Of a DNA stretch of 7,159 nucleotides, positions 1-5,380 are shown one piece after another; position 1 is the stretch's first letter; each line of letters starts with the position of its first letter. The notes under the pieces are model-generated. The model was not told the DNA's origin, did not search any database, and saw only the letters and a program-made list of their open reading frames with translations. Origin of the DNA: Thiomonas sp. (GTDB lineage: Bacteria > Pseudomonadota > Gammaproteobacteria > Burkholderiales > Burkholderiaceae_C); assembly GCA_028706735.1 (NCBI GenBank), contig JAQTVS010000139.1:1-7159 (forward strand), read 5' to 3'. A program made the translations under genes and the position numbers.

Positions 1-522
1 GAGGCGGCAGCCCGCGGCCTGCACGGTCTGCAGACTTGCCAGGGGTCGGCCGACAAACTGCCCTTCGCCGATGCAGCCTTCGACTTGCTGGTCACCCGCT
101 TTTCCGCGCATCACTGGCCTGATGTGCCTGCCGCATTGCGCGAAATGCGCCGGGTTATCAAGCCGGAGGGAACGCTGGTCATCATCGATGTCGTGGCCCT
201 GGAGTCGCCCCTGTGCGACACCCTGCTGCAGGCGGTGGAGATCTTGCGCGACGCCTCGCATGTGCGCGATTACCGCGTTTCCGAGTGGAGCGCCCTGATG
301 CAGCAGGCCGGCTTTGCCGCGCCCAGTATGGATGGCTGGAGTCTGACCATGGAATTCGACTCGTGGGTAGCGCGCATGCGCACCCCGGAGCTGCGCGTGC
401 AGGCGATCCGCGACGTGTGGGCGCGGGCGTCGCAGGAGGCGCGCGAGGCGATGCGTGTTCAGCCGGATGGATCGTTCGATCTGTCGGTCGCGTGGATGCA
501 AACCCATCCGAGCATGGCGTGA
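1..522 (+). CDS. Class I SAM-dependent methyltransferase (5' partial)
   Basis: The reading frame is open from the first base to a TGA at 520-522, giving the last 173 residues of a protein whose start lies outside the window. Visible residues 16-40 (ADKLPFADAAFDLLVTRFSA, then HHWPD) match the acidic motif and post-motif region of UbiE/Methyltransf_11-type enzymes. Residues 47-64 (LREMRRVIKPEGTLVIIDVV) match the later conserved helix, 'KPGG-like' turn and strand. The glycine-rich SAM-binding motif I should lie upstream and cannot be checked. From family knowledge it transfers a methyl group from SAM to an unknown, probably small-molecule, substrate; it is likely cytoplasmic, as no membrane segment is visible. 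The tail after about residue 110 is less conserved and would carry substrate specificity. It ends 71 nt before leuC on the same strand, so read-through into leuC is possible, but no functional link is evident. The methyltransferase class is well supported; the substrate is not. Confidence 0.85.
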   Translation, partial: EAAARGLHGLQTCQGSADKLPFADAAFDLLVTRFSAHHWPDVPAALREMRRVIKPEGTLVIIDVVALESPLCDTLLQAVEILRDASHVRDYRVSEWSALMQQAGFAAPSMDGWSLTMEFDSWVARMRTPELRVQAIRDVWARASQEAREAMRVQPDGSFDLSVAWMQTHPSMA

Positions 523-533
523 AGCGCGCCAAC

Positions 534-539
534 TAAAAT
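534..539 (+). promoter_or_regulatory. Possible -10 box upstream of leuC
   Basis: TAAAAT matches the sigma70 -10 consensus at five of six positions and lies in the short gap between the methyltransferase stop and leuC. It would start transcription near 546, about 48 nt before the leuC start. No convincing -35 hexamer is found 16-19 nt upstream, where the sequence is still inside the methyltransferase reading frame, and there is no TGn extension. It is therefore only a candidate for the leu operon promoter. Confidence 0.3.
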
Positions 540-555
540 CAATCTTTCATGACAA

Positions 556-580
556 GTCTTGCGCACACCGCGAACAAGAC
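556..580 (+). promoter_or_regulatory. Hairpin in the leuC leader
   Basis: GTCTTG (556-561) is the reverse complement of CAAGAC (575-580). Inside it CGC (562-564) can pair with GCG (570-572), leaving a small loop and a two-base AA bulge. The right arm ends two bases before the AGGAG ribosome binding site of leuC (583-587), so a folded leader could influence leuC translation. No leucine-rich leader peptide, T-box or run of U is seen, so classic attenuation is not supported. The structure is short and may be fortuitous. Confidence 0.3.
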
Positions 581-593
581 GCAGGAGATGCCG

Positions 594-1994
594 ATGGGCC
601 GAACGCTGTACGACAAATTGTGGGACGAGCATGTGGTGCGCACCGAAAGCGATGGCACCGCGCTGCTTTACATCGACCGCCACCTGGTGCATGAAGTCAC
701 CAGCCCGCAGGCGTTTGAGGGACTGCAACTCGCGGGCCGCAAGGTCTGGCGGGTGAGTGCGAATCTGGCCGTGGCCGATCACAACGTGCCCACGACCGAC
801 CGCGCCGAGGGCATCGCCGATCCGATTTCGCGGCTGCAGGTCGATACGCTCGACGCCAACTGCGCCGCCAACGGCATCACCGAGTTCCGCATGAACGACC
901 GCCGCCAGGGCATCGTGCATGTCATCGGCCCAGAGCAGGGCGCCACCTTGCCGGGCATGACCGTGGTCTGCGGTGATTCGCACACCAGCACGCACGGCGC
1001 GTTCGGCGCGCTGGCCTTTGGCATCGGCACCAGTGAAGTCGAGCATGTGCTGGCCACGCAAACCCTGCTCGCGCCCAAGATGAAGAACATGCTGGTGCGC
1101 ATGGATGGCCCGCTGCCCACAGGCTGCCGCGCCAAGGACATCGCGCTGGCCGTCATCGGCAAGATCGGCACCGCAGGCGGCACCGGCTACACCATCGAGT
1201 TTGGCGGCAGCACCATCGCCGCGCTCAGCATGGAAGGCCGCATGACCCTGTGCAATATGGCGATTGAGGCGGGCGCGCGCGCCGGGCTGGTGGCGGTGGA
1301 CGACACCACCATCCACTATGTCCGCGGCCGTCCTTTCGCGCCCACCGGCGTCGCCTGGGACATGGCGGTGCAGCATTGGCGCGGCCTGCGTTCCGACGCC
1401 GATGCGAAGTTCGACCGCGTGGTCACGCTCGACGCCCGCGAACTCGTGCCGCAAGTCACCTGGGGCACTTCGCCCGAAATGGTGCTGCCCATCGACGCCC
1501 GCGTGCCCGACCCCGACAAAGAGAAAGACGCCAACAAGCGCTCCGCAATGGAGCGCGCGCTGACCTATATGGGCCTGGAGCCGAACAAGGCGATTGCCGA
1601 TATCCGCATCGACAAAGTGTTCATCGGCTCCTGCACCAATTCGCGCATCGAAGACCTGCGCGATGCGGCGCAGGTGGTGGCCGGACGGCATATCGCGGCG
1701 AATGTGCGGCAGGCCTTGGTGGTGCCGGGCTCGGGCCTGGTCAAGGCGCAGGCCGAAGCCGAAGGGCTGGACAAGATTTTCAAGGCCGCCGGTTTTGAAT
1801 GGCGCGAGCCCGGCTGCTCCATGTGTCTGGCCATGAACGCCGACCGCCTGGAGCCGGGCGAGCGCTGCGCCTCCACCTCCAATCGCAATTTCGAAGGGCG
1901 GCAGGGGGCGGGCGGGCGAACCCATCTGGTCAGCCCGGCGATGGCCGCGGCCGCGGCAGTTGCCGGTCATTTTGTCGATGTACGCAAACTGTGA
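594..1994 (+). CDS. leuC: 3-isopropylmalate dehydratase, large subunit
   Basis: LeuC pairs with LeuD to isomerise 2-isopropylmalate to 3-isopropylmalate in leucine synthesis, in the cytoplasm, using a 4Fe-4S cluster. The protein is an aconitase-type large subunit: [13 protein letters not shown] opens it, [20 protein letters not shown] (residues 124-143) is a conserved substrate/cluster region, and the three cluster cysteines are visible as C347 ([12 protein letters not shown]), C408 and C411 (GCSMC). The C-terminal segment also carries the usual NRNFEGRQG. The chosen ATG at 594 has AGGAG (583-587) six bases upstream and gives 466 residues, the same length as E. coli LeuC. An in-frame ATG at 549 would add 15 residues with no family match or good ribosome binding site, and the ATG at 588 abuts the AGGAG. 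It is the first gene of the leuC-lipoprotein-leuD-leuB-asd run. No key residue is missing. Confidence 0.98.
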   Translation: MGRTLYDKLWDEHVVRTESDGTALLYIDRHLVHEVTSPQAFEGLQLAGRKVWRVSANLAVADHNVPTTDRAEGIADPISRLQVDTLDANCAANGITEFRMNDRRQGIVHVIGPEQGATLPGMTVVCGDSHTSTHGAFGALAFGIGTSEVEHVLATQTLLAPKMKNMLVRMDGPLPTGCRAKDIALAVIGKIGTAGGTGYTIEFGGSTIAALSMEGRMTLCNMAIEAGARAGLVAVDDTTIHYVRGRPFAPTGVAWDMAVQHWRGLRSDADAKFDRVVTLDARELVPQVTWGTSPEMVLPIDARVPDPDKEKDANKRSAMERALTYMGLEPNKAIADIRIDKVFIGSCTNSRIEDLRDAAQVVAGRHIAANVRQALVVPGSGLVKAQAEAEGLDKIFKAAGFEWREPGCSMCLAMNADRLEPGERCASTSNRNFEGRQGAGGRTHLVSPAMAAAAAVAGHFVDVRKL

Positions 1995-2025
1995 CGGTTC
2001 ACCCCGTCTTTTTCAGGAGATCGAA

Positions 2026-2163
2026 ATGAAACCTCTGCTATCTATCCTTCTGCTAGCCGCCACGCTGCTTTCACTCACCGCTTGCAACACCGTGGCTGGC
2101 GTGGGCCAGGATCTCAAGGCGGGTGGCCAGGCCATCACCAATGCGGCTGACAAGTCGAAATAA
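2026..2163 (+). CDS. Entericidin A/B-family small lipoprotein
   Basis: This 45-residue protein begins at ATG 2026, five bases after a strong AGGAGA (2015-2020). It has a basic residue, a hydrophobic stretch (residues 4-18) and a lipobox LTAC ending at C20. That predicts cleavage by signal peptidase II and lipid attachment at C20. Asn rather than Asp at +2 suggests export to the outer membrane by Lol. The mature part, CNTVAGVGQDLKAGGQAITN then AADKSK, closely resembles E. coli entericidin B as I remember it (CNTTRGVGEDI...GGNAI). In E. coli, EcnB is a stationary-phase bacteriolytic lipoprotein and EcnA its antidote; no second entericidin is seen here. It lies between leuC (31 nt gap) and leuD (33 nt gap) and is probably co-transcribed with them. 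An upstream in-frame ATG at 1960 would overlap leuC and spoil the signal peptide. Family membership is well supported; a toxin role here is not shown. Confidence 0.9.
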   Translation: MKPLLSILLLAATLLSLTACNTVAGVGQDLKAGGQAITNAADKSK

Positions 2164-2196
2164 CACCCGGACACCGCGGCAATGCGGAAACACACC

Positions 2197-2844
2197 ATGG
2201 AAAAATTCGTCGTCCACAAGGGATTTGCCGCGCCAATGGATCGCGACAACGTCGACACCGACGCCATCATCCCCAAGCAGTTCCTGAAATCGATCCGCCG
2301 CAGCGGCTTCGGCCCGAATCTGTTTGACGAATGGCGCTATCTCGATCATGGCGAGCCGGGGCAGGACCCCGCCTCGCGCAAGCCCAACCCCGACTTCGCG
2401 CTCAATCAGCCGCGCTATGCCGGCGCCAGCGTGCTCCTGGCGCGCGACAACTTCGGTTGCGGCTCGTCCCGCGAACACGCGCCCTGGGCGCTGCAGCAGT
2501 ACGGCTTTCGCGCCCTGATCGCCAGCAGCTACGCCGACATCTTCTACAACAACTGCTTCAAGAACGGCGTGCTGCCGATTGTGTTGTCGAAGGCGCAGGT
2601 GGCCCGGCTGTTCGACGAACTCTATGGTTTCGTCGGCTATACGCTCACCATCGATCTGCCGCGGCAGGTGGTGGTCAAACCCGATGGCAGCGAACTTGCC
2701 TTCGAGGTGGGTGACTTCCGCAAGCACTGCCTGATCAACGGGCTCGACGACATCGGCCTCACCCTCGGCCATGCACAGGACATCCGCGCGTTTGAGGCCG
2801 AGCGCCTGGCGCGCATGCCCTGGCTTGACAACCGCATTCTTTAA
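2197..2844 (+). CDS. leuD: 3-isopropylmalate dehydratase, small subunit
   Basis: LeuD is the swivel-domain subunit that completes the isopropylmalate isomerase active site with LeuC. The 215-residue product starts [20 protein letters not shown]. It carries [14 protein letters not shown] (residues 20-33), the hallmark substrate loop [16 protein letters not shown] (84-99), and [20 protein letters not shown] (108-127). The length fits the longer proteobacterial form (E. coli is about 201). The start at 2197 gives the standard N-terminus; an ATG at 2182 would add five residues (MRKHT) without family support. The ribosome binding site is weak: GGAA at 2186-2189, seven bases before the ATG. It may therefore depend partly on ribosomes arriving from the lipoprotein gene upstream. 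It ends TAA, 14 nt before leuB. All recognisable motifs are intact. Confidence 0.97.
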   Translation: MEKFVVHKGFAAPMDRDNVDTDAIIPKQFLKSIRRSGFGPNLFDEWRYLDHGEPGQDPASRKPNPDFALNQPRYAGASVLLARDNFGCGSSREHAPWALQQYGFRALIASSYADIFYNNCFKNGVLPIVLSKAQVARLFDELYGFVGYTLTIDLPRQVVVKPDGSELAFEVGDFRKHCLINGLDDIGLTLGHAQDIRAFEAERLARMPWLDNRIL

Positions 2845-2858
2845 CTCAACCCCTACTC

Positions 2859-3938
2859 ATGAAAATCGCCGTATTGCCCGGAGACGGAATCGGGCCCGAA
2901 ATCATTGCCGAAGCCGTCAAGGTGCTCCAGCGCATTGCGCAAGGCGGATTCGACTTCAGCTTCGAGTTTGCCCCGGTGGGCGGCGCGGCCTACGCCGCGA
3001 GCGGCCATCCGCTGCCCGATGCCACCCTGAATCTGGCCAAGTCGGCCGACGCGGTGCTGTTCGGCGCTGTGGGCGACTGGAAGTACGACACCCTGGAGCG
3101 GCATCTGCGCCCCGAGCAGGCCATTCTGGGCTTGCGCAAAAACCTCGGCCTGTTCGCCAATCTGCGTCCGGCCATCCTCTACGCCGAACTGGCCGATGCC
3201 TCCAGCCTGAAGCCCGAAGTGGTTTCGGGACTGGACATTCTCATCGTGCGCGAATTGACTGGCGACATTTACTTCGGTCAGCCGCGCGGACGCCGCACCG
3301 CGCCCGACGGTGCCTTCGCTGGCCAGCCCGAAGCCTTCGACACCATGCGCTATAGCCGCCCGGAAATCGAGCGCATTGCGCATGTGGCGTTCAAGGCGGC
3401 GCAGGGCCGCAACAAGCGACTGACCAGCGTGGACAAAGCCAATGTGCTGGAGACCTTCCAGTTCTGGAAAGACATCGTCACCGAAGTCGGCCAGCAGTAC
3501 CCCGACGTGCGGCTCGACCATATGTACGTGGACAATGCCGCGATGCAGCTCGTCAAGGCGCCGAAGAAGTTCGACGTCATTGTCACCGGCAATATGTTCG
3601 GCGACATCCTCAGCGACGAGGCGTCGATGCTCACCGGCTCCATCGGCATGCTGCCTTCGGCGTCGTTGAATGAAAAGGGACAAGGGCTTTACGAGCCCAG
3701 CCATGGCAGCGCGCCGGACATCGCGGGGCAAGGCATCGCCAATCCATTGGCGACCATCCTGAGTGCGGCCATGATGTTGCGCCATTCCTTGGGGCTGGCC
3801 GAGCAGGCCGATCGCATCGAGGCCGCAGTGCAGAAGACGCTCGCGCAGGGCTTGCGCACCCCCGACATCCACGCGCCGGGCACGCAAAAAGTCAGCACGG
3901 CGCAGATGGGCGACGCGGTGGTTGCGGCGCTGGGTTGA
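2859..3938 (+). CDS. leuB: 3-isopropylmalate dehydrogenase
   Basis: LeuB oxidises and decarboxylates 3-isopropylmalate with NAD to 2-oxoisocaproate (4-methyl-2-oxopentanoate), in the cytoplasm as a homodimer with a divalent metal. The 359 residues are near the family norm of 360-365. N-terminal [14 protein letters not shown] is the dinucleotide-fold opening. Substrate-binding arginines are visible at R93 and R103 ([14 protein letters not shown]) and R131 ([12 protein letters not shown], with Y138). K193 ([10 protein letters not shown]), D225 ([10 protein letters not shown]), D249 and D253 (GDILSDEAS) fit the catalytic and metal ligands. [20 protein letters not shown] (282-301) is the NAD-binding loop. 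The start follows leuD by only 14 nt. That spacer (CTCAACCCCTACTC) contains no Shine-Dalgarno sequence, suggesting translational coupling to leuD. It is the last leucine gene in the run, followed by asd after 35 nt. Confidence 0.98.
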   Translation: MKIAVLPGDGIGPEIIAEAVKVLQRIAQGGFDFSFEFAPVGGAAYAASGHPLPDATLNLAKSADAVLFGAVGDWKYDTLERHLRPEQAILGLRKNLGLFANLRPAILYAELADASSLKPEVVSGLDILIVRELTGDIYFGQPRGRRTAPDGAFAGQPEAFDTMRYSRPEIERIAHVAFKAAQGRNKRLTSVDKANVLETFQFWKDIVTEVGQQYPDVRLDHMYVDNAAMQLVKAPKKFDVIVTGNMFGDILSDEASMLTGSIGMLPSASLNEKGQGLYEPSHGSAPDIAGQGIANPLATILSAAMMLRHSLGLAEQADRIEAAVQKTLAQGLRTPDIHAPGTQKVSTAQMGDAVVAALG

Positions 3939-3973
3939 GCGCAGCACAGGAAAGACAACACAGAACGGAACGG

Positions 3974-5113
3974 ATGATGGCAACGACTTTGGTGGGATTG
4001 GTGGGATGGCGCGGCATGGTGGGTTCCGTGCTGATGCAACGCATGCGCGAAGAGGGCGATTTCGACCTGATCGAACCGCTGTTCTTCAGCACCAGCAATG
4101 CTGGCGGCAAAGCCCCGGCGGAAGCGAAAAACGAAACCGCCCTGCAAGACGCGCACGATCTGGAGCAACTGCGCCGCTGCGACATCATCCTCACCGCGCA
4201 GGGCGGCGACTACACCACGGCAGTGTTCGACAAGCTGCGCGCATCGGGCTGGAAAGGGCACTGGATCGACGCCGCCTCCACCCTGCGCATGCGCGACGAC
4301 TGCATCATCATTCTCGACCCGGTGAACCGCCCCGTCATCGATGCGGCGCTGTCCAAGGGCGGCAACAACTGGATCGGCGGCAACTGCACCGTGAGTTGCA
4401 TGCTCATGGGCGTGGGCGCGCTCTACAAGGCAGGACTGGTGGAGTGGATGACCAGCATGACCTATCAGGCGGCCTCGGGCGGCGGCGCGCAGCACATGCG
4501 CGAACTGCTCACGCAATTCGGCACGCTGAATGGCGCGGTCAAACCTTTGCTGGACGACCCGGCCTCTGCCATTCTCGCCATTGACCGTGATGTTCTCGCC
4601 CAGCAAAAGGCGCTCGATGCCGCGCAGACCCAGCAGTTTGGCGTTCCACTGGCCGGCAGTCTGATCCCCTGGATCGACAAGGATCTGGGCCATGGGGTGT
4701 CGCGCGAAGAATGGAAGGCTGGCGCCGAGACCAACAAAATCCTCGGCCAGGGTGCAGGCTTCGGGTCGCCCGCCGTGCCGGTGGATGGTTTTTGCGTGCG
4801 CGTGGGAGCGATGCGCTGCCACAGCCAGGCGCTGACCTTCAAACTCAAGAAAGACGTTCCGCTTGACGAGATTGAAGGCATGATTGCGGCCGACAACGCC
4901 TGGGTTCAGATTGTGCCCAACGAACGCGAAGCCACCATGCTGCAACTCACGCCCGTTGCGGTGACCGGCACGATGCAGATTCCTGTCGGCCGTCTGCGCA
5001 AGCTGGCCATGGGGTCAGACTACCTGGGCGCCTTCACCGTAGGCGACCAGTTGCTCTGGGGCGCTGCCGAGCCGCTGCGCCGCATGCTGCGCATCCTGCT
5101 TGAACGTCATTGA
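3974..5113 (+). CDS. asd: Aspartate-semialdehyde dehydrogenase
   Basis: Asd reduces beta-aspartyl phosphate with NADPH to aspartate semialdehyde, the shared precursor of diaminopimelate/lysine, threonine and methionine. It acts in the cytoplasm, usually as a dimer. Counting from ATG 3974 the product is 379 residues. The Rossmann opening is [19 protein letters not shown] (residues 6-24), the form typical of Gram-negative Asd. The catalytic cysteine is C138 in [27 protein letters not shown] (165-179) and [19 protein letters not shown] (270-288, probable catalytic H283) are also conserved. Two adjacent ATGs (3974 and 3977) are both possible. GGAA at 3967-3970 is three bases before the first and six before the second, so the true product may be one residue shorter. 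A TTG at 3935 overlapping the leuB stop would add 13 unconserved residues and is unlikely. It probably shares the leu transcript, and a GC-rich hairpin element starts right after its stop. Confidence 0.97.
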   Translation: MMATTLVGLVGWRGMVGSVLMQRMREEGDFDLIEPLFFSTSNAGGKAPAEAKNETALQDAHDLEQLRRCDIILTAQGGDYTTAVFDKLRASGWKGHWIDAASTLRMRDDCIIILDPVNRPVIDAALSKGGNNWIGGNCTVSCMLMGVGALYKAGLVEWMTSMTYQAASGGGAQHMRELLTQFGTLNGAVKPLLDDPASAILAIDRDVLAQQKALDAAQTQQFGVPLAGSLIPWIDKDLGHGVSREEWKAGAETNKILGQGAGFGSPAVPVDGFCVRVGAMRCHSQALTFKLKKDVPLDEIEGMIAADNAWVQIVPNEREATMLQLTPVAVTGTMQIPVGRLRKLAMGSDYLGAFTVGDQLLWGAAEPLRRMLRILLERH

Positions 5114-5120
5114 GCGCCCC

Positions 5121-5172
5121 CCCAAGGTCGGCTCGCCGGCCCGCCCCCCCGCGGGGGGCAAGAACACTTGGG
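5121..5172 (+). terminator. GC-rich branched hairpin after asd (possible terminator or dispersed repeat)
   Basis: CCCAAG (5121-5126) is the reverse complement of CTTGGG (5167-5172) and encloses a very strong inner stem, GCCCCCC (5143-5149) with GGGGGGC (5153-5159), loop CGC. The element starts within about ten bases of the asd stop codon, where an operon would end. No run of T follows either stem, so it is not a textbook intrinsic terminator. From memory it resembles intergenic elements of the form CCCCCCAAG...CTTGGGACGG dispersed in Comamonadaceae and related Burkholderiales; that cannot be checked here. It could act by stopping RNA polymerase weakly or by protecting the 3' end of the mRNA. 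Confidence 0.4.
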
Positions 5173-5196
5173 ACGGCTTGCGTTTCCTTGAGGGCC

Positions 5197-5255
5197 GACG
5201 CATTCCGGCGTCCCTGAAATCGCTGGAATGCCACAGTTGCCGGGCTTGCACCGGC
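5197..5255 (+). other. Cluster of small inverted repeats in the asd-fimV spacer
   Basis: Three short perfect stems can be drawn. GACGC (5197-5201) pairs with GCGTC (5208-5212). GCATTCC (5200-5206) pairs with GGAATGC (5225-5231). GCCGG (5239-5243) pairs with CCGGC (5251-5255). The first two share bases and cannot form together. No T-run follows any of them and no reading frame with a family match crosses the region. They may be an extension of the upstream hairpin element, or chance pairing in GC-rich DNA. Confidence 0.3.
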
Positions 5256-5266
5256 CTGTCTTGGCG

Positions 5267-5295
5267 CATCAACTTGTCAGTCTAATTTGTTGATG
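5267..5295 (+). promoter_or_regulatory. Inverted repeat over the fimV promoter (possible operator)
   Basis: CATCAAC (5267-5273) is the exact reverse complement of GTTGATG (5289-5295). The two arms are 22 bp centre to centre, about two helical turns. The left arm abuts the -35 hexamer and the right arm lies in the -35/-10 spacer. That geometry would suit a dimeric regulator, but a seven-base match can arise by chance in a region this size. Confidence 0.3.
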
Positions 5296-5302
5296 ATATG
5301 GT
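5274..5302 (+). promoter_or_regulatory. Sigma70-like promoter for fimV
   Basis: TTGTCA (5274-5279, five of six to TTGACA) and TATGGT (5297-5302, four of six to TATAAT) are separated by exactly 17 bases. The stretch is clearly more AT-rich than its surroundings. Transcription would begin near 5309, leaving about 72 nt of leader before the fimV ATG. This fits fimV having its own promoter downstream of the structured end of asd. Confidence 0.5.
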
Positions 5303-5380
5303 GAAATTTGACGCAATTTATCGCTGCATCCGCAGGGAAATGCGCACATTCGAATTCACCAAAATTGGGGGGCAGCCGAC

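Noticed and set aside
549..593. Upstream in-frame start for leuC adding 15 residues
   Set aside because: The extra residues do not belong to the LeuC family N-terminus, whereas ATG 594 has AGGAG at ideal spacing and gives the standard 466 residues.
523..593. Leucine attenuator or T-box before leuC
   Set aside because: No short ORF with leucine codons, no T-box consensus and no terminator fold fit in the 71-base gap.
459..1970. 503-codon open frame on the - strand opposite leuC
   Set aside because: It lies fully antisense to an unmistakable leuC, has Gly/Ala/His/Arg-rich composition and no family motif; it is a shadow of GC-biased third codon positions.
2071..2772. 233-codon - strand open frame opposite leuD and the lipoprotein gene
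   Set aside because: It is antisense to leuD, has no recognisable motif, and its composition is typical of a high-GC shadow frame.
2853..3983. 376-codon - strand open frame opposite leuB
   Set aside because: It mirrors leuB almost end to end with no recognisable domain; it is a codon-bias artefact.
3689..4945. 418-codon - strand open frame opposite asd and the end of leuB
   Set aside because: It crosses two confident sense genes and carries no family signature.
5143..5159. Textbook intrinsic terminator after asd
   Set aside because: The stem is very strong but is followed by AAGAACACTT rather than a T-run, so only a weaker or different role can be claimed.
5100..5285. 61-codon + strand open frame across the asd-fimV spacer
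   Set aside because: It starts inside asd, runs through the hairpin element, has no ribosome binding site and resembles no known protein.
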